Origin: Catellatospora sichuanensis
GTDB taxonomy: Bacteria > Actinomycetota > Actinomycetes > Mycobacteriales > Micromonosporaceae
Length of the DNA: 64,000 nucleotides
Direction of reading: 5' to 3'
NCBI RefSeq assembly: GCF_007483665.1
Contig: NZ_VIQO01000010.1
Coordinates: 326,846-390,845 of the forward strand
In this document: positions 54,353 to 64,000 of the stretch, one piece after another
How the letters are laid out: every line of letters starts with the position of its first letter
How positions within the stretch are numbered: the stretch's first letter is position 1
Notes under the pieces: model-generated
What the model saw: the letters and a program-made list of their open reading frames with translations, nothing else
Database searches by the model: none
Told to the model about the DNA's origin: nothing
Position numbers and translations under genes: made by a program

Positions 54353-55324
54353 ATGCGTGCCGTCTATGCCGAGTCGATCAATCCGGACAATCCGCTGGCG
54401 GGGCTCGTGGTGGGCGAGCGGCCCGAGCCGCAGGCCACCGAGGGCTGGACCACCGTGCGTGTGATGGCCAGCGCGCTCAACCACCACGACCTGTGGTCGC
54501 TGCGCGGCGTGGGCCTGTCCGCCGAGCAGCTGCCGATGATCCTGGGCTGCGACGCGGCCGGGATCGACGAGGACGGCAACGAGGTCGTCGTGCACGCGGT
54601 GATCGGCGACCCGGCGGCCGGAGACGGCGACGAGACGCTGGACCCGAAGCGTTCGTTGCTCTCCGAGCGTCACCAGGGCACCCTGGCCGACCTGGTGACG
54701 GTGCCGCGGCGCAACCTGGTACCCAAGCCGGAGGGTATGACCTGGACGGACGCGGCGTGCCTGCCGACGGCGTGGCTGACGGCATACCGCATGCTCACCA
54801 CGCGCGGACGGCTGGCGGCCGGTGGCAGCGTGCTGGTCCAGGGCGCGGGCGGCGGCGTGGCCACCGCGGCCGTGGTGCTGGCCCAGGCGCTCGGCGCGCG
54901 GGTCTACGCGACCAGCCGGGACGCTGCCAAGCGGGAGAGCGCCGCGGGGCTGGGTGCGACCGTGCTGGCACCGGGAGAGCGGCTGCCCGAGCGCGTCGAC
55001 GTGGTCGTGGAGACCGTCGGCGAGGCCACCTTCGACCACTCCGTGAAGAGCACGAAGCCGGGCGGCCGCATCGTGGTGTCCGGCTCGACCTCCGGGCATC
55101 TGGCCACGGTGGACCTGCGCCGGATCTTCTTCCTGCAGCAGGAGGTCGTCGGCTCGACCATGGGCACCCGGGACGAGCTGGCGGCGCTGCTGGAGCTGAT
55201 GGCGGCCCGGAAGATCGCGCCGGTGGTGGACACCGTCTTCGACTTCGCCGACGCGCGCGGGGCCTTCGAGCGGCTGGCCGCGGGCGCGGGCTTCGGCAAG
55301 ATCGTGCTCGACCACCAGGGCTGA
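54353..55324 (+). CDS. Zinc-independent quinone oxidoreductase-like alcohol dehydrogenase
   Basis: 323 residues, MDR superfamily. N-terminal GroES-like domain (MASALNHHDLWSLRGVGL), Rossmann fold motif GSVLVQGAGGGVATAAV, and VDVVVETVGEATFD. The structural and catalytic zinc cysteines of classical ADHs are absent, so a quinone reductase-type NADPH enzyme is likely. The substrate is unknown. A REP-like pair lies upstream. Confidence 0.9.
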   Translation: MRAVYAESINPDNPLAGLVVGERPEPQATEGWTTVRVMASALNHHDLWSLRGVGLSAEQLPMILGCDAAGIDEDGNEVVVHAVIGDPAAGDGDETLDPKRSLLSERHQGTLADLVTVPRRNLVPKPEGMTWTDAACLPTAWLTAYRMLTTRGRLAAGGSVLVQGAGGGVATAAVVLAQALGARVYATSRDAAKRESAAGLGATVLAPGERLPERVDVVVETVGEATFDHSVKSTKPGGRIVVSGSTSGHLATVDLRRIFFLQQEVVGSTMGTRDELAALLELMAARKIAPVVDTVFDFADARGAFERLAAGAGFGKIVLDHQG

Positions 55325-55334
55325 GCCCGCCGTG

Positions 55335-55574
55335 TCACGTCCGCGGGGTCGGCGACGGCTCCGCGGTGGTGGCCGTCAGCCCGCCCCACGGGTCGCGGCA
55401 GACGTAGCTCAGATCCGCGTGGATCCAGCGGGCGTCGTTGTCGCGCAGCACCGGGCGGGCGCAGTGCAGGCATGGCGAGACCCGGGGGTATGCCGCCCGG
55501 CCGCCGTCCTCACCGCGCTCCGCTCGCCCGTCGCGCTGCCCGACGGCAGCTGCCCGCGTGGTCGGCTCGTGCAC
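55335..55574 (-). CDS. Hypothetical small protein with CxxC/His/Cys cluster
   Basis: 79 residues from a GTG at 55574 that has GGGAGG 5 bases upstream. The only notable element is PCLHCARPVLRDNDARWIH followed by ADLSYVCRDPWGG, a possible zinc site (C-x2-C, H, C). N- and C-terminal parts are low-complexity. It ends 10 bases from the convergent oxidoreductase gene. No function assigned; the frame could also be spurious, but the ribosome binding site supports it. Confidence 0.55.
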   Translation of the reverse strand: MHEPTTRAAAVGQRDGRAERGEDGGRAAYPRVSPCLHCARPVLRDNDARWIHADLSYVCRDPWGGLTATTAEPSPTPRT

Positions 55575-55661
55575 GCATCCTCCCCAGACTCGCTCGTCGA
55601 CGAAGACGTTCATCGACATTGTCGATGATGCTCTGTCCGATCAGGATGCGCAAGCCCGGTC

Positions 55662-56207
55662 TCAGGCGGAGGTCCACTCGCGGGCCAGCACCGACCAGAC
55701 CTCGCTGTCGTGCCGCTTGCCGCGGTACGGGTAGGACTCGCGCAGCACGCCCTCCCGGGTCATCCCCAGCCGGGCCGCCACGGCCAGGCTGCGCGCGTTG
55801 TCCGGCCGGGTCTGCCACTCCACCCGGCTCAGGCCGCGCTCCCGGAACGCCCAGTCGAGCAGTGCTCGGCACGCCCGGGTGATGAGCCCGCGGCCCTGGC
55901 CCGCCGGCTCCAGCCATACCCCGATCTCGCCGTTGCCGAACTCGGCGTTGACGCTGAACAGCATGGTGCCGCCCACCAGCGTGCCGTCCAGCCAGATGCC
56001 GAGGATGCGGCCGGTGCCCGCGGCCTGCATGTCGGCATAGCGCTGCAGGGTGGCGCGGGCCGAGTCCAGATCGGTGGAGCGGCTCGCCCACGGGATCCAC
56101 GGGTCGACGTCGGCCCGCGCGCGATCCATGTGCGCCAGGAACTCCTCGGCCTGCCACGGCTCCAGCGGCCGCAGCTCTGCGCCGTCGCCGAGGGGGAGTG
56201 CGAACAT
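55662..56207 (-). CDS. GNAT-family acetyltransferase, RimJ/RimL type
   Basis: 181 residues. ELRPLEPWQAEEFLAHM at the N-terminus, GEIGVWLEPAGQGRGLITRA as acetyl-CoA site and LGMTREGVLRESYPYRGK at the C-terminus are typical of RimJ/RimL N-terminal protein acetyltransferases. The ATG at 56207 follows AGAGGA. Target unknown. Confidence 0.9.
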   Translation of the reverse strand: MFALPLGDGAELRPLEPWQAEEFLAHMDRARADVDPWIPWASRSTDLDSARATLQRYADMQAAGTGRILGIWLDGTLVGGTMLFSVNAEFGNGEIGVWLEPAGQGRGLITRACRALLDWAFRERGLSRVEWQTRPDNARSLAVAARLGMTREGVLRESYPYRGKRHDSEVWSVLAREWTSA

Positions 56208-56349
56208 GCTGGTCCTCTTTCCGTGCCGGTGATCACGAACGGAGGCCATTCTGCCCCATCCGGGGTTCCGGCGAACCAGTCCGAAACGGTTTCAAACGGC
56301 GCTAGTCTGGCGTCGGGCATCGTGATCAATCACAGACACGGGGGGACTG

Positions 56350-56823
56350 ATGAGCGAGCCGCAGGACAAAGAGGGGCGTCTGGACGACCTGGAGCATGAG
56401 GCCGCGGGCTTCATGAACCCGTTCAAGTGGGGCAAGAAGAAGAAGGAAGAGGAGGAGGCGAAGAAGGCGCAGGAAGCCCAGGCGCAGGCCCAGGCCCAGG
56501 CGGCGCCTCCGCAGGCCGCCCCTGCTCCGGCCGCGCCCCCGCCGGCCGCGCCCCCGCCGGCCGCGCCGCCGATCACCGAGCCGGCGGCAGCGCCCAAGCC
56601 CGCGGCCCCGGCAGCGGCCGCCAAGCCCGCGGCCCCGACACCGAAGGCGCCGCCCGCGCCCAAGGCCGAGCGCACCTACAAGGTGAAGTCCGGCGACACG
56701 CTGTGGGACATCGCGGCGCAGTACTACGGCGACGGCCGGCAGTACATGAAGATCGCGAAGGCCAACAACATCGCCAACCCGAACATGATCAACGTCGGCG
56801 TGGTCCTGAAGATCCCCGACTGA
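56350..56823 (+). CDS. LysM-domain protein without export signal
   Basis: 157 residues. A charged N-terminal segment (FKWGKKKKEEEEAKKAQEAQ) leads to an Ala/Gln and then Ala/Pro-rich linker (about 45-105). A single C-terminal LysM domain follows (YKVKSGDTLWDIAAQYYGDG to VVLKIPD). No signal peptide, lipobox or membrane helix is visible. LysM normally binds peptidoglycan or chitin; an unusual export route or a cytoplasmic ligand is needed. The linker is repetitive at DNA level (GCGCCCCCGCCGGCC copies). Confidence 0.88.
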   Translation: MSEPQDKEGRLDDLEHEAAGFMNPFKWGKKKKEEEEAKKAQEAQAQAQAQAAPPQAAPAPAAPPPAAPPPAAPPITEPAAAPKPAAPAAAAKPAAPTPKAPPAPKAERTYKVKSGDTLWDIAAQYYGDGRQYMKIAKANNIANPNMINVGVVLKIPD

Positions 56824-56836
56824 GCTGCGCACCTCA

Positions 56837-56868
56837 CGCGGCGGCGGGCCGGTCGGCCCGCCGCCGCG
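56837..56868. terminator. Hairpin between LysM gene and ackA
   Basis: Fourteen-base perfect arms, CGCGGCGGCGGGCC and complement, around GGTC; convergent genes on both sides. Confidence 0.8.
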
Positions 56869-56893
56869 CCGTGTCCGGTGACGATCCCGCGGT

Positions 56894-57988
56894 TCAGCGG
56901 GCCAGCAGCTCGGCGGTCTGGTTGGCGATCTCGAGTTCCTCGTCGGTGGGGACGACACAGACGGCCGGGAACGCGCCCTCGGGCGAGATCAGGCGCTCAC
57001 CCCGCTCGGCGGATGCATTGCGGGCGGGGTCCACCACGATGCCCAGGGCATCCAGCCCGGAAAGCGACGCCTCCCGCACGGGGGCGGCGTTCTCGCCCAC
57101 GCCCGCGGTGAAGGTGATCGCGTCGACCCGGCCCAGCAGCGCGTAGTAGCCGCCGAGGTACATCTTGACGCGCTCGCAGTACACGTCGAAGGCGAGCGCG
57201 GCCGCAGTGTCGCCTTCGTCGCGCCGCCGCAGCACCTCGCGCATGTCGTTGTCGCCGCACAGGCCCTTCAGGCCGCTGCGCTGATTCAGCAGGTCGTCGA
57301 TGGCCTCGAAGGACATCCCGGCGACGCGGTGCAGGTGGAACACCACGGCGGGATCGATGTTGCCGCTGCGGCTGCCCATCACCAGGCCCTCCAGCGGGCT
57401 CAGGCCCATGCTGGTGGCGACGCTGCGCCCGCCGCGCACCGCGCAGGCGCTGGCCCCGTTGCCCAGGTGCAGCGTGATCACGTTGACGTCGGCCGGGTCC
57501 CGGCCGAGCAGCTCGGCGGTGCGGTGCGAGACGTACGCATGCGACGTGCCGTGGAAGCCGTAGCGGGCGATGCCGTTCTCCTGGGCCACCTCGATGTCGA
57601 TGGCGTACATCGCCTGCGCCGGTGGGAGGGTCCGGTGGAACGCCGTGTCGAAGACGGCGACCTGGGGCACCCCGGGCAGCATCTCGCGGGCGATCCGGAT
57701 GCCCTCCAGGTTCACCGGGTTGTGCAGCGGCGCCAGCGGGACCAGCCGGGTGACCGCCTCCAGCACCGCGTCGTCGACGAGCGTCGGCGTGGTGAAGCGC
57801 AGCCCGCCGTGCACCACCCGGTGCCCGATGCCGTCCAGGTCGGACACGTCGGCGGAGAAGATCACCTCGCGCACCGCCTGGGCGCAGTCGGTGACCCGTT
57901 CGATCAGCCCGCCGTCGATGGACTTGCCGTCGGTGTAGAGGCCCCACTTCACGGAGGCCGAGCCGCAGTTCAGTACCAGGATCTTCAT
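56894..57988 (-). CDS. ackA: Acetate kinase
   Basis: 364 residues. It interconverts acetyl phosphate plus ADP with acetate plus ATP. MKILVLNCGSASVKWGLY opens the fold; GHRVVHGG holds the substrate arginine, FDTAFHRTLPP and GFHGTSHAYVS carry active-site residues, and TFTAGVGENAAPVRE lies near the C-terminus. It is shorter than the usual 390-400 residues, mainly in loops. Its ATG overlaps the pta stop (ATGA). Confidence 0.95.
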   Translation of the reverse strand: MKILVLNCGSASVKWGLYTDGKSIDGGLIERVTDCAQAVREVIFSADVSDLDGIGHRVVHGGLRFTTPTLVDDAVLEAVTRLVPLAPLHNPVNLEGIRIAREMLPGVPQVAVFDTAFHRTLPPAQAMYAIDIEVAQENGIARYGFHGTSHAYVSHRTAELLGRDPADVNVITLHLGNGASACAVRGGRSVATSMGLSPLEGLVMGSRSGNIDPAVVFHLHRVAGMSFEAIDDLLNQRSGLKGLCGDNDMREVLRRRDEGDTAAALAFDVYCERVKMYLGGYYALLGRVDAITFTAGVGENAAPVREASLSGLDALGIVVDPARNASAERGERLISPEGAFPAVCVVPTDEELEIANQTAELLAR

Positions 57989-60063
57989 GAGACCACCTGC
58001 GACTGGATGGCGGTGATGGCCACCGTGGAGATGATGTCGCGTACCGTCGCGCCCCGGGACAGGTCGTTCACCGGCTTGCGCAGGCCCTGCATGACCGGGC
58101 CCACCGCGACCGCGCCCGCCGAGCGCTGCACGGCCTTGTACGTGTTGTTGCCGGTGTTGAGGTCCGGGAAGATCAGCACGGTGGCCCGGCCGGCCACGTC
58201 GCTGCCGGGCAGCTTGGTCGCGGCGACGCTCGGGTCGACCGCGGCGTCGTACTGGATCGGGCCGTCCACCGGCAGGTCCGGCCGGCGCTCGCGGACCAGC
58301 TTGGTGGCCAGGGCCACCTTGTCCACCTCGGCACCCTGCCCCGAGCCGCCGGTCGAGTAGGACAGCATGGCCACCCGCGGCTCCACCCCGAACCGGGCCG
58401 CCGTCTCGGCGGAGGAGACCGCGATGTCGGCCAGCTGCTCCGGGGTGGGGTCCGGGTTGATCGCGCAGTCGCCGTACACCAGCACGTGGTCGGCCAGGCA
58501 CATGAAGAACACGCTGGACGCGACGCCCACGCCCGGCTGCGTCTTGATGATCTCGAAGGCGGGCCGGATGGTGTCCGCGGTCGGGTGCACCGCGCCGGAG
58601 ACCATCGCGTCGGCGCGTCCGGTGTGCACCATCATCGTGCCGAAGTAGTTCACGTTCGTCATCAGGTCGTACGCGATGTCGCGGGTCATGCCCTTGTGCG
58701 CGCGCATCCGGGCGTACTCGGTCGCGAACTCGGCGCGCCAGCGGGCGTCCGCCGGATTGACCAGCCGGGCGTCGCCCAGGTCCAGGCCCAGCTCACGGGC
58801 CCGCTGCTCGATCTCGTCCACCGGGCCGAGCAGGGTCAGGTCGCACACGCCGCGGCGATTCAGCGCCTCGGCGGCGCGCAGGATGCGCTCCTCGACGCCC
58901 TCCGGCAGCACCACGTGGCGGCGGTCGGCGCGGGCGCGCTCGATCAGCTCGTACTCGAACATCAGCGGGGTGACCCGGTCCGGCCGGCTCAGGTCCAGCC
59001 GCCCGGCCAGCTCGACCGAGTCCACGTGCGACTCGAACAGGCCCAGCGCGGCGTCGACCTTGCGCTGGTTGTCGCCGCGCAGGCGGCCCTCCAGCCCGGT
59101 CAGCGCGGCCACGGTGTCGTAGCTGTCCGAGGGCACCGTGAAGATGGGCAGCTCCACCCGGAACCGGCTGACCAGCGCCACCACCCGCGGGTCCGGCTCC
59201 ACGCCCAGCGTCAGCAGCAGGCCGGACACCGCGGCCTGGCCGCCCAGGTGCGCGGCGAACGTGGCCACGATCAGGTCGGCCCGATCGCCGGGCGTCACCA
59301 CCAGGCAGTTGTCCCGCAGGTGCTCCAGGAAGGTGGGCACCGACGCCGCGCCCACCACGGCGCTGACCACGTCCCGGGCCATCGCACCCGGGGTCGCGCC
59401 GTGCACCGGCGAGGCGTGCAGCGCGGCGGCCACCTCGGCGACCGTCGGCGCGGCGATGGCGGGCAGCTGCGGGATGGCGTACACCGGCACCGGCAGCAGC
59501 GGCAGTCGCGAGTCCGCGCCCGGCGCCACCCGGTTGGCGATCACCGCCAGCACCGGCAGCTCGTCGCAGGCGTAGAACGCGGCGCGCACGGCGTCGGCGA
59601 TGTCGCCGGAGTCGCGGCGGTGCCCGTTGACCACGGGCAGCACCGAGGCCCCCAGCTCGCCCGCGATACGCAGGTTGAGCTGCAGCTCCTCGGGCAGGGC
59701 GGGCTCGTCGTGGCCCTCGCCCAGGGTGCGGCCGAAGTCGGTGCCCACCACGATCACCGCGTCGCAGGAGCGCTCCAGCGCGTGGTAGTGCTCCAGGATC
59801 TCGCCGACGAGGTCGTCGACGCGGTGCGCGCCCAGCAGCTCCGACGCGTGCTGATAGCTCGGCCCGGCCGCGCCGACCGTGCCGTAGCGGCTGCGCAGCA
59901 GCGCCACGATCGGGTCGGTCTCGCCGTCGTCGCGGGTGAGCGGGCGGAACACCCCCAGCCTGCGCACCCTTCTGCTGAGCAGTTCCGCGAGGCCCAGGGC
60001 CACGGCAGACTTGCCGCCGCCCGCCTCGACGCCGGTCACATATACGCCACGAGCCACAGTCAT
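57985..60063 (-). CDS. pta: Phosphate acetyltransferase, long form
   Basis: 692 residues. It makes acetyl phosphate from acetyl-CoA and phosphate. The N-terminal BioD/CobB-like P-loop domain has GVYVTGVEAGGGKSAVALGL, the DRTGG-type middle domain contains LVVTPGDRADLIVATFAAHL, and the catalytic domain starts near RRHVVLPEGVEERILRAAE with MVSGAVHPTADTIRPAFEII. The ATG at 60063 is well placed. Operon with ackA. Confidence 0.95.
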   Translation of the reverse strand: MTVARGVYVTGVEAGGGKSAVALGLAELLSRRVRRLGVFRPLTRDDGETDPIVALLRSRYGTVGAAGPSYQHASELLGAHRVDDLVGEILEHYHALERSCDAVIVVGTDFGRTLGEGHDEPALPEELQLNLRIAGELGASVLPVVNGHRRDSGDIADAVRAAFYACDELPVLAVIANRVAPGADSRLPLLPVPVYAIPQLPAIAAPTVAEVAAALHASPVHGATPGAMARDVVSAVVGAASVPTFLEHLRDNCLVVTPGDRADLIVATFAAHLGGQAAVSGLLLTLGVEPDPRVVALVSRFRVELPIFTVPSDSYDTVAALTGLEGRLRGDNQRKVDAALGLFESHVDSVELAGRLDLSRPDRVTPLMFEYELIERARADRRHVVLPEGVEERILRAAEALNRRGVCDLTLLGPVDEIEQRARELGLDLGDARLVNPADARWRAEFATEYARMRAHKGMTRDIAYDLMTNVNYFGTMMVHTGRADAMVSGAVHPTADTIRPAFEIIKTQPGVGVASSVFFMCLADHVLVYGDCAINPDPTPEQLADIAVSSAETAARFGVEPRVAMLSYSTGGSGQGAEVDKVALATKLVRERRPDLPVDGPIQYDAAVDPSVAATKLPGSDVAGRATVLIFPDLNTGNNTYKAVQRSAGAVAVGPVMQGLRKPVNDLSRGATVRDIISTVAITAIQSQVVS

Positions 60064-60276
60064 ACCGTACGGCCTGCGCCGGGGTCGAGTCCCGGGGGTG
60101 ACCGGAACCTAGTCGGAGATCTACAGCCGACGCCGACCGAAGCGGCGGCGATCCCATCGACGTCGGCGACCGCCTGGCTCTGCTCGAACCCCGAGCGCAC
60201 AGTTGTCGACGCGATACGCACATTACCGGGGTCGGACGCCCCTCGTCACACTTGATTGCTCAAGCGGGGAAGGTTG

Positions 60277-60453
60277 CTACTCGTCGTCCTCGTCGAGGCG
60301 GGCGAGCCAGGTGGCGAAGCGCTCGACTGGCGTCTCGAACTCGGGGTTCAGGTCGATGAAGTCGCGCAGGCGCTCGGCCAGCCACTCCAGGGTGACCTGC
60401 TCGTCGCCCCGGCGCTCGACCAGCTCCTCGATGCCGCGGTCGGTGAAGTACAT
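60277..60453 (-). CDS. DUF6104 family small protein
   Basis: 58 residues, start MYFTDRGIEELVERRGDEQV, end ARLDEDDE. It matches the small acidic DUF6104 family found downstream of kgd/sucA in actinobacteria. The ATG has GGAGG 5 bases upstream. It follows the kgd terminator on the same strand, so it may have its own promoter or depend on read-through. Function unknown. Confidence 0.8.
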   Translation of the reverse strand: MYFTDRGIEELVERRGDEQVTLEWLAERLRDFIDLNPEFETPVERFATWLARLDEDDE

Positions 60454-60470
60454 GGGATCCTCCGGAAAAG

Positions 60471-60510
60471 CCGCCGTCCCCGCCCCGCGCCTGCGGGCCG
60501 GGGACGGCGG
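60471..60510 (-). terminator. Terminator of kgd
   Basis: CCGCCGTCCCC and GGGGACGGCGG (60471-60481 and 60500-60510) are perfect arms. On the minus strand they are followed by CTTTTCC. It lies 28 bases past the kgd stop. Confidence 0.85.
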
Positions 60511-60537
60511 TCATCACTGTGTTCGATCGCTCTGTGT

Positions 60538-64000
<3,463 letters not shown>

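Overview
The window is high-GC actinobacterial chromosome. Codon use, the mycothiol-type SigR/RsrA pair, two WhiB proteins, nickel superoxide dismutase, a Kgd-type 2-oxoglutarate dehydrogenase and the glycoside hydrolase repertoire suggest a soil or plant-litter member of the Micromonosporaceae or a close relative. That placement is inferred from gene content only. I see no tRNA, rRNA, CRISPR array, transposase or phage module.

Region 1 (1-25.8 kb) is a plant cell-wall utilisation island. It holds a pectate lyase (cut by the left edge), a SigE-family sigma factor with a membrane-bound partner, a secreted GH9 endoglucanase (GH9-CBM3-Fn3-Fn3-CBM2), a LacI regulator, a GH3 glycosidase, a sulfotransferase, a ROK regulator divergent from an oligosaccharide ABC importer (lipoprotein plus two permeases, no ATPase), an alpha/beta hydrolase, an ArsR/MFS divergent pair, xylulokinase, a GH31 alpha-xylosidase and a divergent GH42 beta-galactosidase. 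GH31, GH42, GH3 and xylulokinase together fit breakdown of xyloglucan oligosaccharides taken up by the importer. Matching ROK-type operator sequences lie before the importer and between GH31 and GH42, and LacI-type palindromes precede the GH9 and GH3 genes.

Region 2 (25.8-31.4 kb) is mostly poorly characterised: a frameshifted gene with DivIVA-like motifs and a shorter paralogue, a DUF1254/DUF1214 protein, a DMT-type membrane protein with a His/Gly/Asn-rich tail, hisN and a DUF2087 protein.

Region 3 (31.4-51.3 kb) is a core block whose order recalls the Mycobacterium tuberculosis sigH region: rsgA, aroA, SRAP protein, sigR-rsrA, a 24-residue ribosomal protein bL37, a biotinyl-domain protein, pdtaS, whiB1, a diacylglycerol kinase-family protein and a small membrane protein. 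Other genes interrupt it: a TetR/MFS efflux pair, a TPR protein, a SIS-domain sugar isomerase and a sulfate-assimilation operon (leader peptide, sirA, zinc ribbon, cysH, sirohydrochlorin chelatase).

Region 4 (51.3-64 kb) carries central metabolism and housekeeping genes: an RsbW-like kinase, sodN/sodX, malic enzyme, a quinone oxidoreductase, a LysM protein, pta-ackA, a DUF6104 protein and kgd (cut by the right edge).

The most unusual content is non-coding. A 71-74 bp gene-junction element supplies the upstream gene's stop codon and the downstream gene's ribosome binding site and start. A palindromic element occurs three times, once in frame inside the GH42 gene. Three long two-stage hairpins sit at gene ends, a C-rich tract forms a potential G-quadruplex, and several operator-like palindromes lie between divergent genes.
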